This document shows positions 5,907 to 12,495 of a DNA stretch of 12,905 bases, piece after piece. Position 1 is the first letter of the stretch; every line of letters starts with the position of its first letter. The DNA is from Holosporaceae bacterium (GTDB taxonomy: Bacteria > Pseudomonadota > Alphaproteobacteria > UBA3830): NCBI GenBank assembly GCA_031269645.1, contig JAISYW010000044.1, positions 1 to 12,905 on the forward strand, written 5' to 3'. Both the position numbers and the translations under genes were made by a program. The notes below the pieces were generated by a model. That model searched no databases and had not been told where the DNA came from. It saw only the letters and a program-made list of their open reading frames with translations.

Positions 5907-6923
5907 TTGAAGTGCATCGTCGGTTTATCAGGAGGAGTCGATAGCTCGACTTCAGCCGCCATAATGAAGGAAAAAGGGGTTGAAGTAATCGGATGTACAT
6001 TTAAAATGATGGAATCGAAAAATACGGCTTCCGCCATTCAGGATGCGCAGAAAGTAGCCGATTTTTTAAAAATAAATCATATTGTCATCGATTGCGTCAA
6101 GGATTTTAAAAATTATGTAATCGACTATTTCATCGATTCCTATAAAAAAGGAATAACTCCTAATCCATGCGTTATGTGCAATAAATTTATTAAGTTCAAA
6201 CATCTAGAAAATGTTAGACTACAGCAAAATGCGGATTTGATCGTTACTGGTCATTACGCGAACCTGAAAAAGAAAAATGATAGAGTCGAATTGATGCAGG
6301 CCGTCGATTTAAGTAGAGATCAAAGTTATTTTCTTTACAGAATTGATGCGGAAATTTTACGGCACGTGAAATTTCCACTAGGGGACAATTCAAAAACTTA
6401 TACCAGAGAATTAGCTAGAAAATTTGGAATTCATGTCGCGGAAAAATCGGATAGTCAAGACGTTTGCTTTATTCCAAATGGAGATTATGTAGGCTTTATC
6501 CAAAATCGTTCGTCCGAACTTACTGAAAGCGGAGACATAGTAAATGAAAAAGGAGAAATACTAGGCAAACATGACGGTATCGTTAATTATACGGTAGGGC
6601 AGCGTAAGGGATTAGGATTGGCAGGCGGTCCATTTTTTGTGTCAGCTCTGGATGCGCAAAAAAATAGAGTAATTGTATCCAACAAAAGCGGAATTGGAAA
6701 AAAACAAATCTTACTGCGAGACGTAGTTTTCATTAACGAGCCGTATTTAGGAAGTTGCGAAGTAAAAATCAGATCAACCACCCAAAAAATTTCGGCAGAA
6801 ATCATTCAAAATTCGGGCAATTATTTTGTAGAGTTGTTCCAATCAGAATATGGAATAGCGCCGGGACAACACTGCGTTTTTTACATAGAAAACATCGTCT
6901 TGGGCGGAGGCGTTATTTGCTGA
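5907..6923 (+). CDS. mnmA: tRNA-specific 2-thiouridylase MnmA
   Basis: MnmA thiolates U34 at the wobble position of tRNA-Lys, -Glu and -Gln. It activates the base with ATP and takes sulfur from an IscS/Tus-type relay or directly from a cysteine desulfurase. The PP-loop SGGVDSS lies near the N-terminus, and the catalytic cysteines are present in NPCVMC (first Cys = residue 88) and SQDVCFI (residue 187). The family motifs TGHYAN, QSYFLYR, YTVGQRKGLG and the closing IAPGQHCVFY and VLGGG are all visible. At 338 residues it is slightly short for the family. I chose TTG 5907 because GGAG (5897-5900) lies six bases upstream, giving MKCIVGLSGG. An in-frame TTG at 5895 would add four residues, and a stop at 5892 blocks further extension. 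The 3' end overlaps the convergent FlbD-like gene by 43 bases. Confidence 0.95.
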   Translation: MKCIVGLSGGVDSSTSAAIMKEKGVEVIGCTFKMMESKNTASAIQDAQKVADFLKINHIVIDCVKDFKNYVIDYFIDSYKKGITPNPCVMCNKFIKFKHLENVRLQQNADLIVTGHYANLKKKNDRVELMQAVDLSRDQSYFLYRIDAEILRHVKFPLGDNSKTYTRELARKFGIHVAEKSDSQDVCFIPNGDYVGFIQNRSSELTESGDIVNEKGEILGKHDGIVNYTVGQRKGLGLAGGPFFVSALDAQKNRVIVSNKSGIGKKQILLRDVVFINEPYLGSCEVKIRSTTQKISAEIIQNSGNYFVELFQSEYGIAPGQHCVFYIENIVLGGGVIC

Positions 6924-7960
6924 CGACGGGAAAATACATCTGCAAAAATAGCTGCGTCTATTGTCTTGTCAGAAGAAAGCAAAACTGTTCTGTGTACTAG
7001 GTTTTCTAATTCGCGGATATTACCTTTCCATCTGTAATTTCCTAGAGATTTTAAAAAACAATCAGATAAAGTTTTTTTATTATCTGAATATTTTCGGCAA
7101 AAGAAAATAGCAAGTGGCTCTATATCCAAGGGTCTTTCATTTAATTTTGGCACTTCAATTGGAATCACATTTAATCTATAAAAAAGATCTTCCCGAAAAA
7201 CGCCGTCCGATATTGCTTGATATAGATTTTTATTGCTGGTAGCAATGATTCGCGTATTTATTTTTATATCGACGCCGCCTAAGCGAGTGATTTCCTTTTC
7301 TTGTATCACCCTTAATAACTTTGCCTGCAAATGCATCGGCATTTCGCTTATTTCGTCTAGCAAAATTGTTCCATGACTGGCTTCTTCAAATTTTCCAATC
7401 CGTTTTTGGATAGCATGCGTAAATGATCCCTTTTCGTGCCCAAATAGTTCTGATTCCAGTAAAGTTTCTGGTATGGCGGCACAGTTAATAGCTACATATT
7501 TTTGATCAAATCTGTCGCTTTTTTGATGAATATACTTTGCTAACATTTCTTTCCCAGTGCCAGTTTCTCCAGTAATAAGAACTGTGGCATCAGATTTGGC
7601 GATTTTTTCTGCAATTTGAAAAATCTCTTTAGTAGCAGGATCTACAATAATTGGATCGGAGTTTTTGGATTTATTTTGTATTATTTTTTCTATAGCTTGT
7701 ATCGAAGATAAACTAAGCGTCATTTCGTTTTTTAGCGAAGGAGAATAATTAACAGAGCTAACGACAGAAATCACAGTATTATCTATATGCTTTGGAAGTT
7801 GGTCAATTAGAGAGCTATCTATTACGATTACGTCGTCGTAGTTAATTTTTACCTTTATATTTTTTTTAAAAAAGACCGTGTCGCAATTCATTTGTTTCGA
7901 TATTTTTACGATTTCGAATAAATGATTTTCAAGCCTTTCTCCGATAACAAGAATTTTCAT
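6881..7960 (-). CDS. FlbD-like sigma-54 enhancer-binding AAA+ protein lacking the DNA-binding domain
   Basis: In Caulobacter, FlbD activates late flagellar genes with sigma-54. This 359-residue protein resembles it in its degenerate N-terminal receiver (1-100: MKILVIG, then DDVIVIDSS, with no usable Asp/Lys set) and its central AAA+ domain (about 103-330). The AAA+ part has Walker A GETGTGKE (131-138), ESELFGHEKG, the FlbD-like RIGKFEEA, Walker B TILLDEISEM (198-207), FREDLFYRLNV (255-265) and WKGNIRELEN (311-320). Two things are odd. The sigma-54-contacting GAFTGA loop reads GSFTHA (178-183). The protein also stops 30 residues after the AAA+ domain, with no Fis-type helix-turn-helix, where the family usually has one. 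Its last residues (PPPKTMFSM) are encoded antisense to mnmA. ATG 7960 has an AGGGA site six bases upstream on its strand. No flagellar genes flank it. It may be a remnant or act without direct DNA binding. Confidence 0.85.
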   Translation of the reverse strand: MKILVIGERLENHLFEIVKISKQMNCDTVFFKKNIKVKINYDDVIVIDSSLIDQLPKHIDNTVISVVSSVNYSPSLKNEMTLSLSSIQAIEKIIQNKSKNSDPIIVDPATKEIFQIAEKIAKSDATVLITGETGTGKEMLAKYIHQKSDRFDQKYVAINCAAIPETLLESELFGHEKGSFTHAIQKRIGKFEEASHGTILLDEISEMPMHLQAKLLRVIQEKEITRLGGVDIKINTRIIATSNKNLYQAISDGVFREDLFYRLNVIPIEVPKLNERPLDIEPLAIFFCRKYSDNKKTLSDCFLKSLGNYRWKGNIRELENLVHRTVLLSSDKTIDAAIFADVFSRRQQITPPPKTMFSM

Positions 7961-7992
7961 TTAAATCCCTATTCTTGGAGGAATCTACTACC

Positions 7993-8055
7993 AATTTTAT
8001 GAAAATTTAGTAAATAAAGCAGATTGCTAGAAGAAAAATTATTTTTGATTTACTA
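7993..8055. promoter_or_regulatory. Nested palindromes in the divergent flbD-like/mutL gap
   Basis: Three symmetric elements sit in the 120-base divergent gap. AATTTT-atg-AAAATT spans 7993-8007. AAAAAT-T-ATTTTT spans 8034-8046. The inverted pair TAGTAAAT (8008-8015)/ATTTACTA (8048-8055) encloses the second element. They could be regulator sites serving both genes, but in AT-rich DNA such dyads also arise by chance. I cannot place a convincing promoter for either gene here. Confidence 0.35.
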
Positions 8056-8080
8056 TACAACTAATTAAGTGCGATTAATT

Positions 8081-9871
8081 ATGACAATAAAATTATTATC
8101 CCAGAACTTAATCAACCAAATAGCAGCAGGAGAAGTAATAGAACGTCCTGCGTCCGTTATTAAAGAATTAATGGAAAATGCCATTGATGCAGAAGCTACT
8201 GAAATTGAAGTAAAAATTACAGACGCCGGGAAAAATTTCCTCTCCGTAAGCGATAATGGACACGGTATGGACAAAGAATCCCTTGAATTATGTATATTAA
8301 GCCATGCTACGTCAAAACTTAAGTCGGAAAATCTATTTGATATACAAACTTTTGGGTTCCGCGGAGAGGCGCTGCCATCAATTGCTTCTGTTTCGCGTCT
8401 TTCAATCACATCCGTGCCATATAGTGAAGTTGATAAATCAGCAGAGGCTTGGTCTATCAAGTTAGAAGGGTCAAAAATCCTGGAATTATCTCCGGCAATT
8501 CGAAAGGTAGGAACAACGATCGAGGTGAGAGATTTATTCTTCGCTACACCGGCCCGTTTAAAATTTTTGAAATCCGACTTTGCAGAGTCAGATAATTGTC
8601 GAGATGTATTCGACCGAATAGCTCTAGCATTTAATAAAATTTCTTTTAGATTCATCGAATCTGGTAAAGAAAAATATTGCTACAATCGAACGGACGATTT
8701 GCTGACAAGAATAAAAGATGTTTTGGGCGAGTCATTCACAGACAATACATTTGCAATCAATTGTCAGAAGGACGATCTAAAATTATATGGATTCGTTGGG
8801 GTTCCAACATTCAACAAGTCTTCCGCTGGTTACCAATACTTTTTTGTGAATAATCGCTTTGTAAAAGATAAAATTTTCGCCTATGCATTAAAATTCGCTT
8901 ACGCCGGCTTGGTTCCACAAGGAAGATACGCTGTTGCAGTTTTGTTTTTAGAGATACCTTACGACGCCGTCGATGTAAACGCGCACCCAAGTAAAATAGA
9001 AATCCGGTTTCGGGAATCCGAAAAAATAAGACATTTCATTGTTTCCGAGCTTAAAAAAGCTCTTTTTTCTTTTGGAGCTAATAGGCCGACTAGCGATGCG
9101 TTAGTCGATTTTCCCACAAGAACGATAACGCCGACACGCTCTTCTCGGTTTGTCGCTAACTCTGCGCAAAAATATATCCTAAATATAGGAGAACAGAAGG
9201 AAGAAACTCCAATTTCATCGTGGAAACACAAGAATATCAGCAACAACGAGCCTCCGATATCGCCACTTAAACAGCCGAATAACGAAGATATATACGAAAA
9301 AATTTCTCTTGGCGAGGCTTTGTGCCAAATAAATAATACGTATATTGTAGCTTTCAATGAAAACCATTTGATAATTATAGATCAACATGCTGCTGCCGAA
9401 AGAATTACTTTGGAAAAGTTAAAAAATAATCTTTCGTTGGATTCGCAAGTCTTGTTATTGCCGGAAGTATGTACAATGACGGAATTTAAGGTTCAATTAT
9501 TGGAGAAAAACATAGAACTACTTCGAAAATTTGGAATTTACCATGACAAACTAGCGCCCGATCTAATTGTCGTTAATTCTATACCGGCAATTTTGGAAAC
9601 ATGCGATGCAAAATCGTTAATCTCCGACGTTACCGACGAGTTATCCACTTTTGATGACACGCACTCTGTCGAAGAGCGAATAAATCGTGTTTTATCTACT
9701 ATTTCTTGTCACGGCAGTTTGCGTGCTGGCAAAAAGTTAACGCTAGAAAAAATGAACTCTCTATTGCGCCAAATGGAAAATTCCCACAATATCGCTCAAT
9801 GCTGCCACGGAAGACCGTCGTATATAAAATTGTCCGTCAAAATTTTAGAAAAATTATTTGAAAGATCTTGA
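8081..9871 (+). CDS. mutL: DNA mismatch repair protein MutL (endonuclease type)
   Basis: MutL links mismatch recognition by MutS to strand removal. ATG 8081 gives 596 residues starting MTIKLLSQNLINQIAAGEVIERP, the standard N-terminus; an in-frame GTG at 8069 would add four residues without family support. The GHKL ATPase has the general base E29 and N33 in ELMENAIDA, DNGHGM (58-63) and GFRGEALPSIASVS. A variable linker with acidic and Ser/Pro-rich stretches lies at about 340-400. The C-terminal dimerisation domain carries the metal-dependent nicking motif DQHAAAERITLE (434-445), fitting the DQHAx2Ex4E pattern. It also has SCHGSLRAGKK and CCHGRPS (574-580), the variant of the family CPHGRP. 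It therefore should nick DNA itself, unlike E. coli MutL, and a MutH partner is not needed. Confidence 0.97.
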   Translation: MTIKLLSQNLINQIAAGEVIERPASVIKELMENAIDAEATEIEVKITDAGKNFLSVSDNGHGMDKESLELCILSHATSKLKSENLFDIQTFGFRGEALPSIASVSRLSITSVPYSEVDKSAEAWSIKLEGSKILELSPAIRKVGTTIEVRDLFFATPARLKFLKSDFAESDNCRDVFDRIALAFNKISFRFIESGKEKYCYNRTDDLLTRIKDVLGESFTDNTFAINCQKDDLKLYGFVGVPTFNKSSAGYQYFFVNNRFVKDKIFAYALKFAYAGLVPQGRYAVAVLFLEIPYDAVDVNAHPSKIEIRFRESEKIRHFIVSELKKALFSFGANRPTSDALVDFPTRTITPTRSSRFVANSAQKYILNIGEQKEETPISSWKHKNISNNEPPISPLKQPNNEDIYEKISLGEALCQINNTYIVAFNENHLIIIDQHAAAERITLEKLKNNLSLDSQVLLLPEVCTMTEFKVQLLEKNIELLRKFGIYHDKLAPDLIVVNSIPAILETCDAKSLISDVTDELSTFDDTHSVEERINRVLSTISCHGSLRAGKKLTLEKMNSLLRQMENSHNIAQCCHGRPSYIKLSVKILEKLFERS

Positions 9872-9884
9872 TTTTTTATATAAT
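9858..9884 (+). promoter_or_regulatory. Putative promoter for the EAL gene, overlapping the mutL stop
   Basis: A perfect TATAAT (9879-9884) lies just after mutL. TTGAAA (9858-9863) is 15 bases upstream, or TTTGAA (9857-9862) is 16 bases upstream. The spacing is a little short. Transcription would begin near 9891, about 27 bases before ATG 9918. Confidence 0.4.
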
Positions 9885-9917
9885 GACCTTATATTCTAAA
9901 AAAATGGGATATAAAGG

Positions 9918-10658
9918 ATGATAAATAAAATAAGATTACAACCGCTAGTAAAATTGAGCGATAATTCCATATACGGTTATGAAGCTCTTTACAAAAAAGA
10001 GCCGTCAGCAGAGTATCCGAGCGCGTCAAAAATACTAAATAGTATACTTTGTAATCACAAGGATAAAAGTACCTGCAAATGTCATAATTTTAAATTATTT
10101 ATCAACTTAACAGTTCAAGATATTGAAGACGCGTCGTTCGGCGATTCTTTTTTAAAGGTTATTAGCGATGACGGAATCATAAATGAAAATAATATTGTTG
10201 TGGAGATAAATGAAAATACATCCCCGGGCGCGCTATTTCAGGCAAAAGAAACGATAAACATATTGCGCGACTATGGCATAAAAATTGCGCTGGATGATTT
10301 CGGAAGCCAAGATTCTTGTTTATCATTTATGGGAGAATTACCTATAGATATAGTTAAAATAGATAAAAAATTTATCCAATCAGCACCGTTAAATAAAAAA
10401 GCTCAAGAAATATTAATGTTTATAATACAGGTTTCACATGATATAGGATGTGAAGTTGTCGTTGAAGGTATAGAAAATACCGACCAACTCGCTTGTGCGG
10501 AAGAATTTAGAGCAGATATTGGGCAAGGTTTTTTGTTTGCTCCGCAGCTTCCAAGTTTTAATCAGACAAGCTTTATCAAGCAAACTACGCCATTTATAAA
10601 TTTACGAGAGTTCGATTTATATATTTCCAAACACTTGCCTTCCCTATCCATAGCGTAA
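9918..10658 (+). CDS. Stand-alone EAL-domain protein, probable c-di-GMP phosphodiesterase
   Basis: EAL domains hydrolyse cyclic di-GMP to linear pGpG using two metal ions. This 246-residue protein is essentially a single EAL domain, with no GGDEF, PAS or membrane segment. The key residues are present: E22 in YGYEALYK, N63 in FINLT, E96 in VEINE, D126/D127 in ALDDFGS, K147 in VKID, E183 and E186 in VEGIE, and Q203 in GQGFLF. The Arg that usually follows EAL (EALxR) is Lys26. Catalysis is therefore plausible. A small Cys/His cluster (C45, H47, C53, C55, H56) just before the N63 strand is not typical and could bind metal or sense redox state. GGGAT (9906-9910) seven bases upstream may serve as the ribosome site. 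No diguanylate cyclase is in the window. It could modulate motility or host-associated surface behaviour, which is inference. Confidence 0.88.
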   Translation: MINKIRLQPLVKLSDNSIYGYEALYKKEPSAEYPSASKILNSILCNHKDKSTCKCHNFKLFINLTVQDIEDASFGDSFLKVISDDGIINENNIVVEINENTSPGALFQAKETINILRDYGIKIALDDFGSQDSCLSFMGELPIDIVKIDKKFIQSAPLNKKAQEILMFIIQVSHDIGCEVVVEGIENTDQLACAEEFRADIGQGFLFAPQLPSFNQTSFIKQTTPFINLREFDLYISKHLPSLSIA

Positions 10659-10741
10659 ATCATTCGTGAATTCGTCATGCATTCAAAATTATATCAAAGA
10701 TGAGTTGGTTAGATTTTTTAAAAGATTTTATATTTTGTGTT

Positions 10742-10769
10742 TTGCATTCTGAAGTTTTCGTGCTATAAG
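10742..10769 (+). promoter_or_regulatory. Extended -10 promoter for the RRM gene
   Basis: TTGCAT (10742-10747) and TATAAG (10764-10769) are 16 bases apart, and TG at 10761-10762 makes an extended -10 element (TGcTATAAG). Predicted transcription start is about 10776, so the leader would be near 75 bases and would contain the whole structured element that follows. Confidence 0.5.
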
Positions 10770-10779
10770 GTAGCCGTTC

Positions 10780-10831
10780 GATCCATTGTATAAGAAGCTT
10801 GGTGGATCAGCGTTGTGTTTAGCAAGCTTCT
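10780..10831 (+). promoter_or_regulatory. Possible H-type pseudoknot in the RRM gene 5' leader
   Basis: Stem 1 pairs GATCCA (10780-10785) with TGGATC (10803-10808). Stem 2 pairs AGAAGCTTG (10793-10801) with CAAGCTTCT (10823-10831). The arms interleave, so the two stems either exclude each other or form an H-type pseudoknot with loops of 7, 1 and 14 bases, which are sterically reasonable lengths. TCTTTAAATATT follows stem 2, then a weak ribosome site GGTG (10843-10846) and ATG 10851. The position between promoter and start suggests post-transcriptional control, perhaps by temperature or by the RRM protein itself. I do not recognise a known riboswitch class. Confidence 0.45.
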
Positions 10832-10850
10832 CTTTAAATATTGGTGAATT

Positions 10851-11174
10851 ATGGTAAAAAAGTTGCACATTGGAAATTTGGCTTACTCCGTAACCGAAGA
10901 AACCCTAAAGGAGGCGTTTTCTCCGTTTGGAACAGTGGAATCGGTAACGGTTATAAAAGATAAATTCAGCGGCCGAAGCAAGGGATTTGGTTTTATTGAA
11001 ATGTCTACCGAAGAGGAAGCTGCAAATGCTCTGGAAAAATTAAACAAAACAGAACTTGCTGGACGTACTATATTTGTTGCCGAATCTCGCTCTTCTACTG
11101 GCGACAGTTTCCGGAAAAATGAGTATTCGGGAAACAAAGGATCTTTCAAAACAAATCATAGGTCGAGATCTTAA
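10851..11174 (+). CDS. Small RRM-type RNA-binding protein
   Basis: This 107-residue protein has one RNA-recognition motif (residues 3-77) and a short basic, Ser-rich tail. RNP2 reads LHIGNL (5-10) and RNP1 reads KGFGFIEM (44-51), with the two RNA-stacking aromatics of RNP1 present (F46, F48). The usual RNP2 aromatic is His6 and the last RNP1 aromatic is Met51. Bacterial proteins of this type (cyanobacterial Rbp-like) are often cold-induced and bind single-stranded RNA in the cytoplasm. The tail (about 78-107) ends KTNHRSRS and is probably disordered. A leader with an extended -10 promoter and pseudoknot-like stems precedes it, so autoregulation is possible. The gene ends 94 bases before pgsA on the same strand. 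Confidence 0.92.
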   Translation: MVKKLHIGNLAYSVTEETLKEAFSPFGTVESVTVIKDKFSGRSKGFGFIEMSTEEEAANALEKLNKTELAGRTIFVAESRSSTGDSFRKNEYSGNKGSFKTNHRSRS

Positions 11175-11268
11175 CAAACCTTGTTACTTCAGCCGAATAA
11201 TATCTCTGCAAAATTACATTGATTTTTGTTCTTTTGAGTACTATCGTTGTGTTTGCTGTTTCTTGTTC

Positions 11269-11835
11269 GTGAGTGTTGTTGTGCTTCCTAATTTGTTGAC
11301 TTTGTCGAGAATTTTTTCAATTCCATTTATTATTTGGTGTTTTTATGTCGATGGATTTTGGGCGCATCTGGGCGCGACAATTTTGTTCGTCACGGCCTGT
11401 ATCACTGATTTTTTTGACGGATATTTCGCAAGAGAATGGAAACAAGCGTCTGCTTTTGGGCGTTTTTTGGATCCTGTTGCGGATAAGTTATTAGTGTCTA
11501 CAATTCTGCTAATGTTATCGGGAACAGGTTTTATTTCTGGGGTCCATCTAATAGGAGCCGCGATAATTTTAGCGAGGGAGATTATTGTTTCTGGCTTGAG
11601 AGAATTTATGTCTGAAATGCAAATGAGGGTTCCAGTAACCAAGTACGCCAAGTGGAAGACCGCGATGCAAATGGCCTCTATTTCTTGTTTACTTTGTTCA
11701 GCTATGTTTCCCGATATTGTTTTGTTTAAAAAGACTGGTATTACCATGCTTTGGCTTGCCGTTATAATGACCGTGTTTACCGGAGTTAGATATCTAAAAT
11801 TCGGCATAATTCGAATAGCTGATAGTACGAAATAA
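11269..11835 (+). CDS. pgsA: CDP-diacylglycerol--glycerol-3-phosphate 3-phosphatidyltransferase
   Basis: PgsA is an inner-membrane enzyme that makes phosphatidylglycerophosphate from CDP-diacylglycerol and glycerol-3-phosphate, the committed step to phosphatidylglycerol and cardiolipin. The CDP-alcohol phosphotransferase signature DX2DGX2ARX8GX3DX3D is complete, running from TDFFDGYFAREW to FGRFLDPVADK. About five hydrophobic segments are visible. The family N-terminus LPNLLTLSRI fixes the start near GTG 11269 (MSVVVLPN, 188 residues) or GTG 11281 (MLPN, 184 residues). Neither has a clear Shine-Dalgarno. The open frame runs back to 11056 inside the RRM gene, but that extension lacks family similarity and is rejected. 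The conserved closing region includes TKYAKWKTAMQM. Confidence 0.93.
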   Translation: MSVVVLPNLLTLSRIFSIPFIIWCFYVDGFWAHLGATILFVTACITDFFDGYFAREWKQASAFGRFLDPVADKLLVSTILLMLSGTGFISGVHLIGAAIILAREIIVSGLREFMSEMQMRVPVTKYAKWKTAMQMASISCLLCSAMFPDIVLFKKTGITMLWLAVIMTVFTGVRYLKFGIIRIADSTK

Positions 11836-11855
11836 AAATAGCTTTGTTATTTCTT
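11829..11855 (+). terminator. Weak AU-rich hairpin overlapping the pgsA stop
   Basis: GAAATAA (11829-11835) pairs with TTATTTC (11847-11853), and an inner AAA/TTT extends the stem with one bulged G. A pyrimidine-rich stretch follows. The stem has little GC, so termination would be weak. Confidence 0.25.
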
Positions 11856-11858
11856 TCC

Positions 11859-11887
11859 TTGCATGAAAGCCAAAAAACGAGTATATC
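11859..11887 (+). promoter_or_regulatory. Putative promoter for tRNA-Val (and possibly accBC)
   Basis: TTGCAT (11859-11864) and TATATC (11882-11887) are 17 bases apart, and transcription would begin about 8 bases before the mature tRNA. The -35 hexamer is identical to that proposed for the RRM gene. Since no terminator separates the tRNA from accB, this promoter may serve both. Confidence 0.4.
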
Positions 11888-11901
11888 TATCTGGCAGTGA
11901 T

Positions 11902-11976
11902 GGGCGTATAGCTCAGTGGTAGAGCACTACGTTGACATCGTAGTGGTCGTAGGTTCGACCCCTGCTACGCCCACCA
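11902..11976 (+). tRNA. tRNA-Val (anticodon GAC)
   Basis: The full cloverleaf is visible. The acceptor stem GGGCGTA (11902-11908) pairs with TACGCCC (11966-11972). The D arm is AGCTCAGTGGTAGAGC. The anticodon stem is CTACG/CGTAG with loop TTGACAT, placing anticodon GAC at 11934-11936. The T arm contains GGTTCGACC. Discriminator A (11973) and a genome-encoded CCA (11974-11976) complete it. It reads GTC and GTT valine codons. accB starts 31 bases downstream on the same strand. Confidence 0.97.
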
Positions 11977-12007
11977 TCTATTATCGGCAAGATCGGAGAG
12001 ATAGGAT

Positions 12008-12481
12008 TTGGCTGGAAAAACAAAAGTAGACCGCGAAGCAATCAAGGTCCTGGCGGATCTTCTAAGAGAAATGGACTTAGCTGAGATTGAATATCAAGTT
12101 GATTCTTTAAAAATAAAAGTATCTAGATCAATACAACAAATTCCCATTCCTTTATCGAGCAATCCTCAAATTCCTATTGTAAATCAAAATAGCAGTGATG
12201 AGAGTATCAAAAAAATCGATTCCTCCCCAGAAGATTTAGCCAATCATGCAGGAGTTATAGAGGCACAAATGGTTGGAACTGTGTATCTATCTCCTGGGCC
12301 GGGAACAAAGCCGTTTGTTTCTGTTGGAGAAAAAGTTTCCCAGGGACAAACATTATTTATAATTGAAGCAATGAAGGTGATGAACATGATTAAAGCGCCG
12401 CGTTTTGGAATTATAAAACATATCTTCGTGAAAGATTCGCAGCCAGTTGAATATGGCGATCCAATAGTTATAATCGACTAG
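12008..12481 (+). CDS. accB: Biotin carboxyl carrier protein of acetyl-CoA carboxylase
   Basis: AccB carries the biotin that shuttles carboxyl groups from biotin carboxylase (AccC) to the carboxyltransferase (AccAD), the first step of fatty-acid synthesis. The 157-residue product has an N-terminal helical segment ([20 protein letters not shown]), a flexible Pro/Ser/Asn-rich linker (about 44-80) and a C-terminal biotinyl domain. The domain contains EAMKVMN, with the biotinylated lysine at residue 123 (codon 12374-12376). The family thumb-like segment and the closing [11 protein letters not shown] are present. The start is TTG 12008, supported by GGAGAG (11995-12000) seven bases upstream. accC follows after 14 bases, so the two form the usual accBC operon, possibly read from the tRNA promoter. 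Confidence 0.96.
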   Translation: MAGKTKVDREAIKVLADLLREMDLAEIEYQVDSLKIKVSRSIQQIPIPLSSNPQIPIVNQNSSDESIKKIDSSPEDLANHAGVIEAQMVGTVYLSPGPGTKPFVSVGEKVSQGQTLFIIEAMKVMNMIKAPRFGIIKHIFVKDSQPVEYGDPIVIID

Positions 12482-12495
12482 CAGAAATCTTTTCT

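Larger units (their letters stand above)
10659..10850 (+). other. Gap between the EAL gene and the RRM gene: promoter and structured leader
   Basis: These 192 bases hold no gene. The first 80 bases are AT-rich without clear structure, apart from a repeated ATTCGT (two copies two bases apart near 10664). The second half holds an extended -10 promoter (10742-10769) and a pseudoknot-capable leader (10780-10831), both listed separately. Confidence 0.5.

Noticed and set aside
8065-8655. 196-codon open frame on the minus strand inside mutL
   Set aside because: It is antisense to the strongly conserved MutL ATPase domain, has no family features, and is a shadow of mutL codon usage.
11056-11268. Upstream extension of pgsA into the RRM gene
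   Set aside because: The extra 71 residues overlap a real gene in another frame and lack family similarity. The conserved N-terminus begins at LPNLLTLSRI.
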